Shown piece after piece: positions 45,241 to 57,103 of a stretch of 64,000 bases of DNA. The notes under the pieces were generated by a model. The model searched no databases and was not told the DNA's origin. It was given only the letters and a program-made list of their open reading frames with translations. The stretch comes from Incurvaria masculella (lineage: Eukaryota > Arthropoda > Insecta > Lepidoptera > Incurvariidae). Position numbers and translations under genes: made by a program. Location of the stretch: assembly GCA_946894095.1 (NCBI GenBank), contig OX335645.2:23211001-23275000 (forward strand), read 5' to 3'. How positions within the stretch are numbered: the stretch's first letter is position 1; every line of letters starts with the position of its first letter.

Positions 45241-46007
45241 TTTGTAGTACCTATAATAACTTACTTAAAATGAGTTAAAAAAAAATTACGTAAATTTTCG
45301 TTAACGCGACACGCGACTAGATCGAACGAGACGAAGGCCTGATAACTACAGATTAAGGTTTGTTTTAACGAGTGATTAACAATAAGCACGTAGTTAACCT
45401 GACTTCCAAATATAACCTACGTGTTCAACGCAAGAGAATAAAGCGAGAAGAAAAAAAAATTTCACACACGTTATTTACACACACAATACATAAGCATCAA
45501 GAACACATAAAATTATACACTTAAATGAAACAGCACATTTCAGTTTTTATATTTCGTTGTTTCATACTAACCCAAGAAGTTCCGGATCGCGACTGGCCGG
45601 TCGCGTGCTCACGTGCTCGCGATTTGTCCACGCGCAACGTGCTATAAGCTATATTTATAAGAAATGAGAGAAAGACAAAGAATATGCTCTGCTCTCGGCT
45701 TCCAATATATGATGACCTAAAAACCTAAGGAAACAGTGCACACCTATAAGAGCGAGAGTTACCGCCTTCGTGCGCTATTGCAAGACTCGATATTCTAAAA
45801 TGAAATAACGTGCGTAAGTACCTATATACCTATTACGTTGGTGGACACAACTCGTTATTGACACATTTAATATTCAGTTTTGTTAATTCGCTATTTGCTT
45901 ACCGTCAGGGCTGAAATGGAGAGTTAATTTGTAGTGTATAAAACAAGTGAGGCGTACCATAATAAAATAAATATAATTAATATATACAAATAGGAAATTA
46001 AAATAAA
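45241..46007 (-). other. 5' leader of the retrotransposon
   Basis: About 770 bases between primer binding site and gag ATG. AT-rich, with no long frame; expected to hold packaging and splice signals, none of which I can point to. Confidence 0.6.
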
Positions 46008-46022
46008 CCAGTTCGGGTGCCA
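46005..46022 (-). promoter_or_regulatory. tRNA primer binding site
   Basis: TGGCACCCGAACTGG begins two bases inside the 5' LTR. It starts with TGG, the complement of tRNA CCA. Its first 12 bases differ at one position from the site for tRNA-Lys(UUU) as I recall it (TGGCGCCCGAAC), so Lys is the best guess, with weak support past base 12. Confidence 0.7.
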
Positions 46023-46024
46023 AT

Positions 46025-47409
46025 TGTAGCCTTGTTAATTTAAAGGGTGTGATGCATTAGAAGAAATGAGTAAGTAGGAGTGGTTGCCACGGACAGACCG
46101 ACAGACATATATAGGGTTTCAAGGGCCCAGGGATCTTCCGGTGGTTCGTTGTAATTTAATTAGGCTACAAGATATCCAGGTGGTTACGCCGGTGTATAAA
46201 GTGTGATGTGTAGAGGAGGGATCTCATGAATGTACTTGGTGGCAGCTCTGCAGCGTGTGGGGGAGGCTGTTCACAGGTTGGGAATGGGTGAATTTGTAGG
46301 GAATCGATGAATAGCGAATTAACAGACTACAGTAGGTACAAAAAAAGATGTAATAAATTATAGACCATTTGAGGCACAAAACACAAACAGACAATCAAAA
46401 ATACACCCTGGCATTGTCCTATTTAAGACACCTACAAATTAAGAAAATTGGGCTGTGGCGATCTAACCATCTACCTAAAATAGCCTATATTTAGAAGCAC
46501 AAAGAAGACTATAAATAATTAACAATCAAGGCGGTGTTCTAACACGGCCTTAGCCTAACCTAATATCCAAATGGCCGGGGTTCCATGCCGGGAGCTCGGG
46601 GTGGGTCCGAGGTCGTGCGTAGTCGAATGGGCGGTGTTCTGCTTCCATGGGTGGTCCTGATAGACGCTCTTTGCGGTTTCATCGTAGATTTCTACGGGGG
46701 GGGCTGGCGTTAGAGTATAGGTACCGTGCGGGGATCCAGCAGGCGTACGGCGACGCTGTGGTGGTGGGTCTACGTGTTGAAGATGTCGGACCGGCGACTG
46801 TGACAGGGCACGGCGGAAGCTGTGGCTGCTGGTCCACGGGCTGAAGACATCGGAAGGCGTGGGTGTGGCCTCGAAGTAGATCACGCCCGGCTGCTCACAC
46901 GGATACGGAACACGGCGGCACGGCGGGCGCACCGATATTCGCGAAGGGTGGTACGCGGACAGCTCAACCAACTTTGGGAGCGAAAGTTTTCACGTTTTTG
47001 TTAATGTCGCCTGACTCCGCGGCCTCGGGACCCGCACTCGTCGGAGCACGTGGCGCGACCGTGCGTCTCAAGGTGCTGCCCGCTTCTGCCCGTGTCCCGC
47101 GGGCGGCGCGGCGGAGGATTGCCGCGTGTTTCGACATTCCCAATCGGCGTCGCTAAGGCCCCAGTGGCGAGATCCGGTGCAGCATCTCGCTTGCACCTTG
47201 CTGGGAGCGCTGCTGTTGCGTCCTTGTCTTGTGTCTAACGAATTTAACTCAAACGGCGCTGTTTGTGCACCAGTGCCGAGATCCGGTGCAGCATCTCGCT
47301 CGCACCTTGCTGGGAGCGATGCCGTTGCGTCCTTGTCTCGCACTCAATGCAAAAAGATAATCTCGCCCCTGGTATCGTTACGTCATAAGGCGGCGCGGCG
47401 GACGCTACA
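46025..47409 (-). repeat. 5' LTR of the retrotransposon
   Basis: Reads the same as 35791-37175 at a constant offset of 10,234; I found no difference by eye. U3 repeats at 47339-47270 and 47230-47161. This copy would drive transcription of the element. Confidence 0.95.
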
Positions 47410-47413
47410 ATCT
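47410..47413. repeat. Target site duplication (right)
   Basis: ATCT after the GCTACA end of the LTR, matching 35787-35790. Confidence 0.9.
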
Positions 47414-47717
47414 TAAAAAGATTAGTCGTCAGACATAGCTTATTTAATCAAGATTTAAAATCTATTTGGTTTTTGTTCGATTTTTGACTACAGCGGTCGT
47501 GGTTTACTTTTAGCTATAAGTCGTTTTGAAATTAAAATTTTCGTAAATCTTACCAAATCATACACTATGCACATTTTCTTGTTTGTTGGACATGTTGCAT
47601 CTTCCTCATCACGGAGCCTGTCTTATTCTTTGAAACAGAGAAGGTCCCAGAGCGCAACAGCACGGTTTTGTACCGTGCCCGCGAATGAGTTAGGCCCGCC
47701 GGGTTGGGCCACCTTAA

Positions 47718-49319
47718 GTAAATGTTTGCATTTAAGATGGTGGTCAAAATATTCCAAATAGTCGATAGCAACGTTAAACAAAATGTCCAATCGTCGATTT
47801 TCTTATTAATAATCGTATGACTTTTTTTTTAAATATACCAAAGTACATAAACCTTTAAAATGTCCAATTTGAGAACACAGGCGATCGAAATATTACCTCA
47901 GTGACGACGATAGTCCAAGTTAGTCTAAATTAGACTTATCACTATTTTATTTGCTAAAGGTTAGCGAAACCTTGCTTGACTATTCAAGGTTATCACCAAT
48001 TTAAAATTTAACGTTAGCTCAATTTCAGCTTCATTAATTGAATATGGCGCATTTAAAATATATATATAAAATAGGAAGGTAAAACGATTTTGACTGCGTT
48101 TTTATTTTGATTAAAACACCAAATGTCACAACATAGGTCATTTAATGACCCAGCAGCTTATGGTTTGGTCGTCAAAAGGCTTGCTTTGAACAAGCCAACA
48201 CGTCAAACATTTACCTGTATTCATTTATTATACGAGCGATACGGTCTAGGCAACATAGGAAATTTATTTAGATATTATTTTTTCAGAATATTTTTAGGAT
48301 CTGATCTTTCAATTTGCGCCTGAGAATATGCATTTTTAAATAACGTAACTTTAATTTCTAACTAAATTAAATGAAAGTTAAGAATTGCTTTTTTCTATTT
48401 TTTTAAAGTTCTACAAGAACGTGAAAACTAGGCATTATAATGTACTGCCATATTTTACGTGTGTCGACATCGCATTCAGTGTTATGTGCTCACGAATAAC
48501 ATTATTATTAAAATATTTTCAGTGGTATGATCTTCGCTTACTTAATGTAACAACTTCGTGTAACTTGTAACTTGTAAATTAGTGTAACAACAGTGAAAGT
48601 CTTAATTAACACAATATATATGAATAAGATGTTTCCGAAGTGGCTATTTCATTCGCCTTTACGGTGTGTTCAATATCGCACCGGCTCGCGGTCTACCCAT
48701 TTTACTCTGCGGTATACATTACAACAAGGCAGCTATGTCCCTAACAAAGTATTGCAAGCGGACATAAATATGCTGATTAGAAGGCATTTACCTAACTATT
48801 ATGTCAAAGCGAAGCTGCTCCGGCGTTCACAATACTCTTTACAGCTTGGCAATACAATAAATTCGTCGGATGTGCGCTGCCCATACGCGAGTTCCGAGGA
48901 AGTTATTTTAATGTGTGATTCTTGTTGGAAACGGTGGAATGTGCGGCCATATGTTCGTTGTTCATTTTCATATGTAATGTGACCTCATCTGTCCACTCAT
49001 ATATCACAAGACAAAAACATTTCCTGCCCTCATCCCAACACACTTTGCGCCGAGATCTTATGTATATTTAGCCCCAAAAAATTACAATTATATTGTCAAG
49101 GCCTTCCCCAAAATAAACACATATCAAAGACAAACACTGAAAAAGACCATAACTTCCTGGCTTATAATATTAGGTAGACATGAAATTGAGCATGCTGTTT
49201 CTCACATAATACAATAAATACCATCTTCAACTTCACTAGACATGTATAGCTTATTCAGTATTAAATATATACATACTTTACTATACTCGGTCTATAAACA
49301 CTTTGAATACTTCAGCAAC
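47718..49319. other. No recognised gene; one 129-codon frame
   Basis: The plus frame 48593-48982 is open for 129 codons (the first ATG is codon 10, at 48620) with varied residues including a CX2C (CDSCWKRW) near the end. Nothing known matches to my knowledge and the base use is not distinct. The segment ACAACAGTGAAAGTCT just before it also occurs near 10180. Confidence 0.25.
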
Positions 49320-49600
49320 ATTCAACAAATAGGTGACCATTTTCGTCGGTTTTGGTTGGGTATGATTCGTACATTTTCTTAATAACTAATTGATAGGGTT
49401 AACCCGGTTTAGTACCATCGCATTAAATGAAAGATGGGCAAAGCGCGCAATATAAATTGTCAATGTTTTCGATCCAGTTAAATGTAGCCGAACTATATAA
49501 GTAAGGTCCTGGGATGGCACCTTGTTTCCATGTGATGAATTAACCTTATATCATGACAGAATGTGTGGTATAAGCCGTCAATGTCCAGTTCCATGAAATA
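49320..49600 (+). repeat. Old SINE copy (5S-type leader trace)
   Basis: ATAGGTGACCATTTTCG, then diverged body blocks (TAGGGTTAACCCGG, GTACCATCGCATTAAATG, GTAGCCGAACTATATAAG, GGTCCTGGGATGGCACC) and tail AATGTCCAGTTCCATGAAA. Confidence 0.7.
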
Positions 49601-50319
49601 ATTAAGTGAGCCCATAACTCCATTATGGAGCGCACGTTACAAGTCTGTAAATACCGATATATATCCGATAAACAATCAACGTCTTCTTAATTCGAAATAA
49701 ACTATTGCTTAAGGCTTGTGCAGCCTGAAATTTCGTCGAATGTTACAATTTTATAATTGAACCAAAATATGGAAACATTGGCCTTTAATGAAATCTCGAA
49801 CGATATTTAAAATAAATTTAGCTAAACAACAATTATTATTTTATAACAATTATGAGCTATACAATTTAGATATAGATTTAATGCAAGAAAAACAGCATGC
49901 AAGTAAAAACTGTTATCGGTTTTCAAAATGATACCGACGAAATAGTTTTTGATTACTAACATAATACCCCAACGTATTTTAAAAGAAAAAGCTTTACTAA
50001 TTATTCCAAAGACATATAAAAATAAATGTCAAGCATTTGATTTAAATTCAAACATAATAAAAATATTCTCTAACACACATTACTTATTAAGAAATACATT
50101 TTGTAAATTTGAACATTCTGGACCTTGTAGCGGTGCCCATTAAACTATATAAAAAATCTCCTCCATGGGCACCGACTGTGGAAAGGTCCCCATAACGCTC
50201 GCTGCGTTCCCCCTCCGCACGGCCAGGCTGATGCGCTGGAGGAGGAACGAGCCGGCTCGACTGTCTCCGGACGATTCGCGCAGCCTGTAATATGTAGTCA
50301 TGAATTATTATTTATATTT
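49601..50319. other. No gene recognised; GC-rich 50160-50285
   Basis: The GC-rich segment has GGTGCCCAT (50131) facing ATGGGCACC (50166) and a short open phrase ending in ATGCGCTGGAGGAGGAACG. It could be the end of an old retroelement; I cannot name it. Confidence 0.3.
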
Positions 50320-50693
50320 TTTTATGCGACCTGAAATGAATGGCTAATACCACATAACTACCGTTATGATATTAGCCCAATACACCACATTCCCAAAGGA
50401 ATTAGGTGCCATGCCAGGACCTTCCCTTCATTAGCACGGCTACATTGAACTGGATGGAAAACACGGACTTTTCATACAATGCGATGGTACCAACCCGGGC
50501 GGGCTTAAACCCTACCACCTAGTAGGGGAAGGGACCTACAGTTTTACATGGATTCCGAACCATGGAGCAGCTCGCATTCGTGACGAAATGCACTTATCGA
50601 ACTCGGGAAGAGAAAGACAGTGGTGCATGTCGGTACTGAACCCAGGCCTCTGGTACGCTAGGCCAGTCCCCGTGCCACTAGGCTACGAGCCGC
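50320..50693 (-). mobile_element. SINE with tRNA-like head, internal deletion
   Basis: Close to 15488-15854 throughout (tail GTCGCATAAAAAAAT type, B box GGTTCAGTACC, A-box region TAGCCTAGTGGC), but about 28 bases from CAATTTTTCATTGCCGC to the CCATC block are missing. Confidence 0.85.
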
Positions 50694-51148
50694 TATAATT
50701 AAGTTGAATAAATGGTCTTATCAATAATAGTTTTCTTCAAAGATGAACTAATTTTAACGAAACATGGATGAATTCAACAGATATAAAGAAGGGTTGCTTT
50801 AAAAAAAACCACTATCGAGGTGACCTTAATTTTTGGGTAATCAAATAGAAATAATATGTTCGCTACAACTATCAAAAATTTGCTGTCATTTCATCAATGT
50901 TAATTCACTATTATTTGACGATTTCGCGCATAGGACACAAGCACCTTAAATTTATCGAAAATATATAAGTGCGCCACATTTTACCACTCCCAAAAACTCT
51001 CGCCCCTGACGTGAGCCATATTAATCGCAATTTAACGGCTAACAAGATCGAAATTATCGTAAGTTAAGTTTAAACTGTCGCTTCTGTACCCGGCGGAGGC
51101 TTTCCTGGGTAGACGATATAAAATTTAATTTCCTATGCATACAAACAA
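50694..51148. other. No gene or repeat recognised
   Basis: AT-rich, unremarkable. Confidence 0.35.
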
Positions 51149-51500
51149 GAAAAAAGTAGGACTCGCACTCGAAGAGTTCCTCACCATCGTTCAAGATTTA
51201 ACACAAAAAATCACGTTTTTTGTGGGGGGGTCACCTTTTATTTTTATTATTTTTAATTATTTTTGTTATAGCCGCAAAATACACACACTATTATATACTA
51301 AATATTTACACACTCTTTAAAAAAATTCCGTGAAATTATTTTGAAATTGTAAAATTGTTCATTCGTGTGAAATTCTCCTACGGTTCATAAGATCCATCCA
51401 GATCACAGCCCTGTGATAGACGGATGGACGGACGGACGGGCGAACAGCGGAGGCTTAGTAATAGTGTTTCGTTGGCACCCATGGGTACGGATCCCTAAAA
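51149..51500 (+). repeat. Lepidopteran dispersed repeat R2, copy 4 (diverged)
   Basis: GTAGGACTCGCACTCGAAGAG at the start, ATGGACGGACGGACGGGCG (51423-51441), CAGCGGAGGCTTAGTAATAG and GGGTACGGATCCCTAAAAA at the end. About 60 bases longer than the other copies because of changed sequence at 51285-51385. Confidence 0.7.
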
Positions 51501-51586
51501 ATATCATACGGATGCTCCAAGCTTTCTCAACCTCGCCAGTCTGCTCCGGATTCAGAGTTTTTCTTCCCAGAAACTTCATGACCTTC

Positions 51587-51694
51587 AATTTGATGTCAAT
51601 TTGATGTCAATTTGATGTAAATTTGATGTCAATTTGATGTCAATTTGATATCAATTTGATGTCAATTTGATGTCAATTTGATGTCAATTTGATG
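51587..51694 (+). repeat. 11-bp minisatellite
   Basis: About ten tandem units of AATTTGATGTC, with two point variants (GTA, ATC). It directly adjoins the tRNA-like SINE head on its right, on whose strand it lies in the position of a tail. Confidence 0.95.
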
Positions 51695-51782
51695 AAAAAA
51701 GTGGTGCATGTATTTGGTAGGGATTTGAACCTAGACCTCTGGGTTGTTAGATAGTCCAGCGGCCACTGAGCCACGGGCCGCC
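51695..51782 (-). repeat. tRNA-like SINE head joined to the minisatellite
   Basis: Minus strand: GGCGGCCCGTGGCTCAGTGG (A box), CTAGGTTCAAATCC (B box) and ACATGCACCACTTTTTT, then the 11-bp array. The body common to the other SINEs is absent, so this is a head with a different 3' part, or the product of a deletion. Confidence 0.7.
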
Positions 51783-51966
51783 ATTAGCCTAACACATCAC
51801 ATGAGAACTAGGTGCCAAGCTACGAACTTCCTTTTGCTGAACGGCTTCATTGAACTGGACGGAAACCGTGGACAATTTTCATTGGCGTTTCAGCCATTGT
51901 TCATTCAATGCAATGTTACAAACCCGGGAAAGATTAACCCTACCATCTAGTAAGTGAGGAAGGGAC
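51783..51966 (-). repeat. SINE body fragment
   Basis: The reverse strand shows the body from CCTCACTTACTAGATGG to GTTCTCATGTGATGTG. It is followed directly by the tRNA-like head of the next element, on the same strand. Confidence 0.7.
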
Positions 51967-52797
51967 GTGAATTCCGAAATCGTGAATGACTAATCGGGTT
52001 AGTCGTTTCTTACGACATGCTCGGGAGGAAATTCTGTGCGACCACTTGGAATCCCTTTAAGAGCCAGAGTTTGTGAATCACTCACACAGCTCCAATTAAT
52101 AAAAAGTAAAATTAACACAATGTTAAAAACATATAGTATTTTATCCATCAAATTTTTCAAAACAGGGTCGAACTTTAAAATAATTGCGAAACAATAAAAA
52201 ATCTAAAAATTTTTTTTATTCAAATAAAATTCCAAAAAAAAAAGATAATATTTAAAGAAATGATAAGAACCTATAAAGCTTATACATTCTTCGTTTGATT
52301 AATGGATCATTAAGTTATTAGTTATTTGGTAATCTTCTCTCATTTCGTAACATAATAACAAAATATCTTTACCATTAACATTTTTTAATTAATATCACCA
52401 ACTTGTCTTGTTCTCCACTTAGCAAAGCTGACACAGAGCTGGGAGCAAACCAGCTTCCACTCACTCGATATTTTTTCTCACAAACACTGTCTCACGAAAA
52501 ATTTACAAACTCGTTTTTAGGGTCCAGCCGCAAAAAAGCGAAAAATAGTACGTTTATGGTCTGGTTTTACGAATTTTGTCCTAAATTGTTCTTCTATTAA
52601 CGGTTATTTGTATATTCTGAGGAAAAAAAAACATTTAACACTTGTGTTATTTTTTCTTGAACCATCATACTTCTTGAGGATAAGCTAGATTTCTGCAACG
52701 GTAATTTTGCATGCAATTTCAAAATAGTCATCAGACGAAGGCGAATTTCTTCGTTTCGCACTCTATCTCGTAGTAATAAACAAGTATATCGTATATT
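51967..52797. other. No gene or repeat recognised
   Basis: AT-rich with A and T runs; no supported coding. Confidence 0.35.
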
Positions 52798-52922
52798 CCC
52801 GAGCCGTACTCATAAAGGTAAGGTTCCGGCATGACACCTTATTCCTTCGGAAGTGCGGTGCGTTGGATTAATGTCATGGCGGTATTTGTGCTATTAGCTA
52901 TAGATGTCCAGTTACTTAAAAA
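52798..52922 (+). repeat. SINE 3' fragment, tRNA-headed type
   Basis: GAGCCGTACTCATAAAGGTAAG, then TTCCTTCGGAAGTGCGG and ATGTCCAGTTACTTAAAAAA. The CTCATAAAG and TTCCTTCGG phrases occur in the tRNA-headed copies. Confidence 0.65.
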
Positions 52923-55599
52923 ACGTATTTCTCTAATGTCATCTGAGTGAGTTTGAGCCGGTTACTCTCCTGGGCTTAACGTTACGCGACCCGATGAACG
53001 CTGCATTTGTCCGTCTTATACGTTCGTAAAATAAAGCGAAATGATTTGCCGGCCCGGCTACCGGGCGTTCGGTCGCAAGATGTTATAAATCGCCCATCAC
53101 TGGCATTCGATGGCTTTTATGTATACATATTAATTTGTACGAGCCTCAACCAATGCATGGATTCTACGACTTAGTTCGTTCGCATCCCAATAATGATAAC
53201 CTATTAATTAATTCTTAGGGTTGCTTATGTATTTATCCCACATGCCAGATGGCCTGTCCGCCGCATTACAGCGATATTCCATCTCTGTGAATATCGACTT
53301 GGCAATAAGGTGAATTTTGGGTAAAAACTTGGTCGATATCGACCAAACGGAATAAGAGATACAGAACGTTATATTTGCTATCGAACTGTATTGTAAAATA
53401 ACGAATGCACCGAGAGATATGTGCGATTGTATGGACACACTTGTAGAAACAAAGTATTATTCAAAATAACGAAATAATTATAACATATGTATGTTCCTTT
53501 TTTTGCATAGATGAAAAATAAGTTAAAATTAATTGTTATGAACGATTATGGGTGTCATTGTACCATGGCATTTTCTGTGGTTAGAAATATCAAATCATTG
53601 TTTTTATTTAGTTCCCATTTTAGTGAATTCAGTTACATACCGAAATAATGTTTTGTTTTCATTTTAAACGCTTTTGAAGTCGGAAAACAAATATAAAAGA
53701 CTGTGACATAGTTTATTGTATGTAGTTACTGCCCCAAATTGGTGGAAAATTACTTCAATATTTTTCAAGTTCCAAAAATATAGTTTTCGAAAGTAGTTGC
53801 TTCTAGAAAGTAGCTATAGTAAAGTCCGCAGTTTCCGTAGAAGGTCAGCTAAATGTGTGTTTAAATATTTAATCATTGATGTTATGAAAGCCACATAGGT
53901 AACCTTTCTTACACACAACCTTTTGGTTTTTGGGTAGTCCGCAGTAATGCCATTGCATTTAATTAAATATGGTTGACAAAGCAACAGCTCCTCGGACATT
54001 TTGGCTTGACCATCAAAATAATAGGACTAGATGAGATTTAAAGAAATCTTTAGAGGTAGTTTGACAAAAATACATTTTGGGGGCATTTACTCTTCAAATT
54101 CGGGTTTCACCGTTTCCATACATTCTGGATTGGTGAGGTCGATTTGAGTTTCAAAATGTCACATCCCAGAGTTCGAATTTACCTAAACGCAGCCTAGGAA
54201 GGAACCACACCGCACACAGACGCGCAGAAAATAAAACACGATCTGCAAGTCTTCATCACAAGCGCTTGGCAAAGAATAAAACGAAGCGAGCAAGAATCGC
54301 ATTCATCGCTCTATTTTACGTTCACGACCGAGCGATCTTAAGTGTCCCGAGAAGTGCTAAAAACCGCTCGCTAAATCTTCCTCACCCTTTAGCCGCAGGT
54401 GCCATTACCTGCGCCCACGCAGCGCGCAGGTGTCGCGTAATACCCGACCCGGGCACTATAATGTAAGATATCTGTCGATAATTCAGCCGGTTATTGTCTC
54501 TTTATTGCTCCCGTCTCGCTGGCAGTACCCCCTGGTGGGTCGGCCGCAGACTCCGATGACCTGGTCACACTTCTGATTGGTACTATGAAAACCTAGGCCG
54601 GAAGCCACTTGATTGTAAACCAGACACGCTTTGATCCCGATTCAAGCCATCCTTAGCCCGTTCAAGCGCCACTATCCTTCTCTTTCTGAGTTGGAAAAGG
54701 GAATTTCGTCGCTAATGCAAGCTTCAGGCCTATTTCTGGAATTCCGTGCTCAGGAATCAAGAATTCTGAGCATCGGAAACCGCTTTTATAGCTGTTTTCA
54801 GAGCGATTTTGTTGTGGGAAAACATCCGGAGCATGTTTTTTTTTGTCAAGGTTTTCCGTCTAAAAATATTGTTATTTTATCAAAATAATTGTTGTGGCGC
54901 ACCTTCTACCCTCTAATTACATGCTCTAGCCGACCGAACTACCCAGATGACTATGTCATCCAAACCTTTCCTAATCCAACTGACAATAACTTATTTTATA
55001 ACCTTACCGCCAAGAACATTAAATATGAATGGACGGGAGATTCTCGCTATCACTAAATGCGTCACTTTAATCATTTTATGGATTTTAAAATATACCGAAA
55101 AATCTAATGATTCAATAGTTTCGTAATGCTTCACATTTTGTAAATTTCGGTTGTTTTTGCCAACATTCTTTTCATTTCCAATGCGTAGTCGACATTACTA
55201 TGGGCTCGTTGCAGGGCGTTTGCCTCTACAGGCAAATACTAGCCGACGCGGGCTTGCCTCTAGTAAATTTTTTTTAACACTATTTCCTACCGCAATTACA
55301 TTTAATTCTAAACGTATTCATCTACATATTTCAGCTATCAACATCACCATACTTGGCATCGTATACTAGACTCTATGGTTTCAAATGTAGATCACTCTAA
55401 TCTAATTATGTATGTGTTAGTTCTAATAATCACAAACTATTAATCCATAGATCCGGAAAAGCTTGCCAAAGAGAAAGATTTTAAAATAAATAAAAATAGC
55501 CTTTATTTCTACTACAATTCAATCTTGAAATATAACATAAGACTATTTTATAATATTATAGGTGATTACATGTACATTTATGAACATTTATGTGTAAGT
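52923..55599. other. No recognised gene
   Basis: Moderate GC between 54180 and 54620. Plus frames of 66 (54266-54466) and 85 (54631-54888) codons are open; no motif is recognised in either. No SINE or MITE was found here, which makes it one of the longest repeat-free stretches of the window. Confidence 0.35.
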
Positions 55600-55816
55600 T
55601 ATCCTAGACCTTTCCAAACATCTCTTTACCGCGCTTCGCATCCACAAGGGTCCACATCGCTGGTTAAAGATGTCACTCCACCTTTTATTTGGTCTTACTT
55701 TTTTCTTTTCTTGTCTCTTGGTATCCATTCTGTTAGACGTTTTGTATATTTGTTATCATTTGTCCTACAAATGTGTCCAGCCCATTGCCTTTTGAGTTAT
55801 CGTGTTATTTTCCTTA
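55600..55816 (-). pseudogene. LINE C-terminal fragment (RTE-type pattern), dead
   Basis: The minus strand reads AMGWTHL, two stops in a short gap, then NRMDTKRQEKKKVRPNKRW and SDIFNQRCGPLWMRSAVKR. This follows the C-terminus of LINE endonuclease-RT proteins (WAGHxxR...WxPRxxKRxxGRPxxRWxDDI....W.R.A..R). Stop codons and a 5' truncation show it is dead. The clade is judged by pattern only. Confidence 0.65.
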
Positions 55817-56050
55817 CATATTAAACATATTAAATCTTATTAAGTATCATCAACACGACGCATTCGCCGACGGGCGATGGTGCCCCAATTGTCTGGAACA
55901 CCGAGCGAGTATAGGCTGCTCCACCTTGTAGCGATGCCTCACCGCGACACGACGCGACGCGCTCGGTGGCAGGCTTTTATCGTAAAGTTGGGCTTACATG
56001 GTGCACATTTGGGTCGAATTAAAAATAATATTCGATTTTTTTGTAGATAT
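55817..56050. other. No gene recognised
   Basis: A GC-richer patch with ACACGACGCGACGCGCTCGG at 55944; no coding supported. Confidence 0.35.
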
Positions 56051-56104
56051 TTGTTTATTACATTAAGGGCCGATTTCTCAATCGGCCGTTAATGTAATAA
56101 ACAA
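56051..56104. repeat. 54-bp near-perfect hairpin across a MITE end
   Basis: TTGTTTATTACATTAAGGGC... (25 bases from 56051) and its reverse complement to 56104 differ at one position, with loop TCTC. The left arm is half flanking DNA and half MITE end. Confidence 0.85.
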
Positions 56105-56299
56105 TATCGGCTTGATAGTAAAAATTCACGCCAAAAAACAGATAGCCATTACCGGAGAATTATACCTTCTATCACAATTACTATAATTTTACTAATAAAC
56201 ATATGGACTTATTATATCGGATGGATAAGCAGAAGCGTAAATAAATCCGTCGAATAGTTATCTGGCTGTTTATCTGACTATTGAAAAATCAGCCCTTAA
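56063..56299. mobile_element. TTAA-flanked fold-back MITE F3
   Basis: TTAAGGGCCGATTTCTCAAT at the left, ATTGAAAAATCAGCCCTTAA at the right (237 bp), TTAA as target duplication. Resembles F2 (10879-11044) at the ends. Non-coding. Confidence 0.75.
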
Positions 56300-57103
56300 T
56301 AGTTAATTCCTTGTAAATCTGTTTATGCGGCGGCTGCATTTACACACTGAATTGTTAACAATTAACTCGCAAGAATTTAGACAGTAAAATAGAGATCATT
56401 CGTAATTATTAGTATTTACGTTTTATGATAAACCGGGAAAAATGTGCTGAGGACCAAAGGTGCTCAGAAAAGCCAAAAACACCTCGCCTCGCGAAACCAC
56501 GTTCAGCGAAGCACCATGCCAGCCGAATTGCGTACTATCGCTCAGATATCGAGCTTGTTCAAATTACGCTTGAATATTCCCAGGTTATAGGTAAAAGGAA
56601 ATGCACCCGCCAGCAGACAGTTCCATATCCTGGCGGTGCAGCAGATAAATTAGTTTGAGAAACGTTTCGTTCTCAAAAGCCTAATGTCAACCACAAGGGG
56701 GTGCTCAGATTATCTGCAACAGGTCCTCGGGATATAGGTAGGATATGAAGAAATTAGGGATTCAAGTTCTACAGATCAACGCCCATTTTAGGCCAATGAG
56801 GAGGACCATGACTCCGATTCAAAATTCAAAATTCAAATTCAATTTTCACGTCTACATTTAACCGACTGGAAAACATGGATTTTTAAAATTTCGAACATCA
56901 TGAAAATATTTTCAAAATGTTTTTAAAGTGAACTATTATTTGTTATCAAGATATTTTAAGTATAACAATATTGACTTGAATTGAAAACCATTTTAAATAC
57001 ATAGCCAATGCTTGTTACCACTTACAAGCATTACATATTTCAGAACAATTTTATCACCCGACTGCGCAAGAAGGAGGGTTATGTTTTTTTAATACAAATC
57101 AGA
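56300..57103. other. No gene recognised
   Basis: A 77-codon plus frame (56425-56658) is open, without motifs; AAAATTCAAATTC repeats occur at 56818-56845. Confidence 0.35.

Larger units (their letters stand above)
35791..47409 (-). mobile_element. Complete Ty3/gypsy-type LTR retrotransposon, minus strand
   Basis: An 11,619-bp element with, in its own direction: 5' LTR (47409-46025), primer binding site (46022), 785-bp leader, gag (45240-43897), pol (-1 frame, to 40328), 3.15-kb non-coding tail and 3' LTR (37175-35791). Domain order protease-RT-RNase H-integrase defines the Ty3/gypsy group. No stop or frame break interrupts gag or pol and the two LTRs read as identical, so the insertion is recent. 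No env-like frame follows pol. The long LTR and long tail recall Osvaldo/Ulysses-type insect elements, but this clade idea is only an inference. Confidence 0.95.
35543..47717 (+). mobile_element. TTAA MITE (family M), copy 6, split by the LTR retrotransposon
   Basis: The left half 35543-35790 (TTAAGGTGGCCCAACCCGC...) and right half 47414-47717 (...CCGGGTTGGGCCACCTTAA) together make about 552 bp, colinear with 28930-29479. The junction shows the 4-bp duplication ATCT. The M copy is therefore older than the retrotransposon insertion. Confidence 0.95.

Noticed and set aside
55525..55824. 99-codon plus frame
   Set aside because: The minus strand carries a recognisable LINE C-terminus over the same bases; the plus frame is its shadow.
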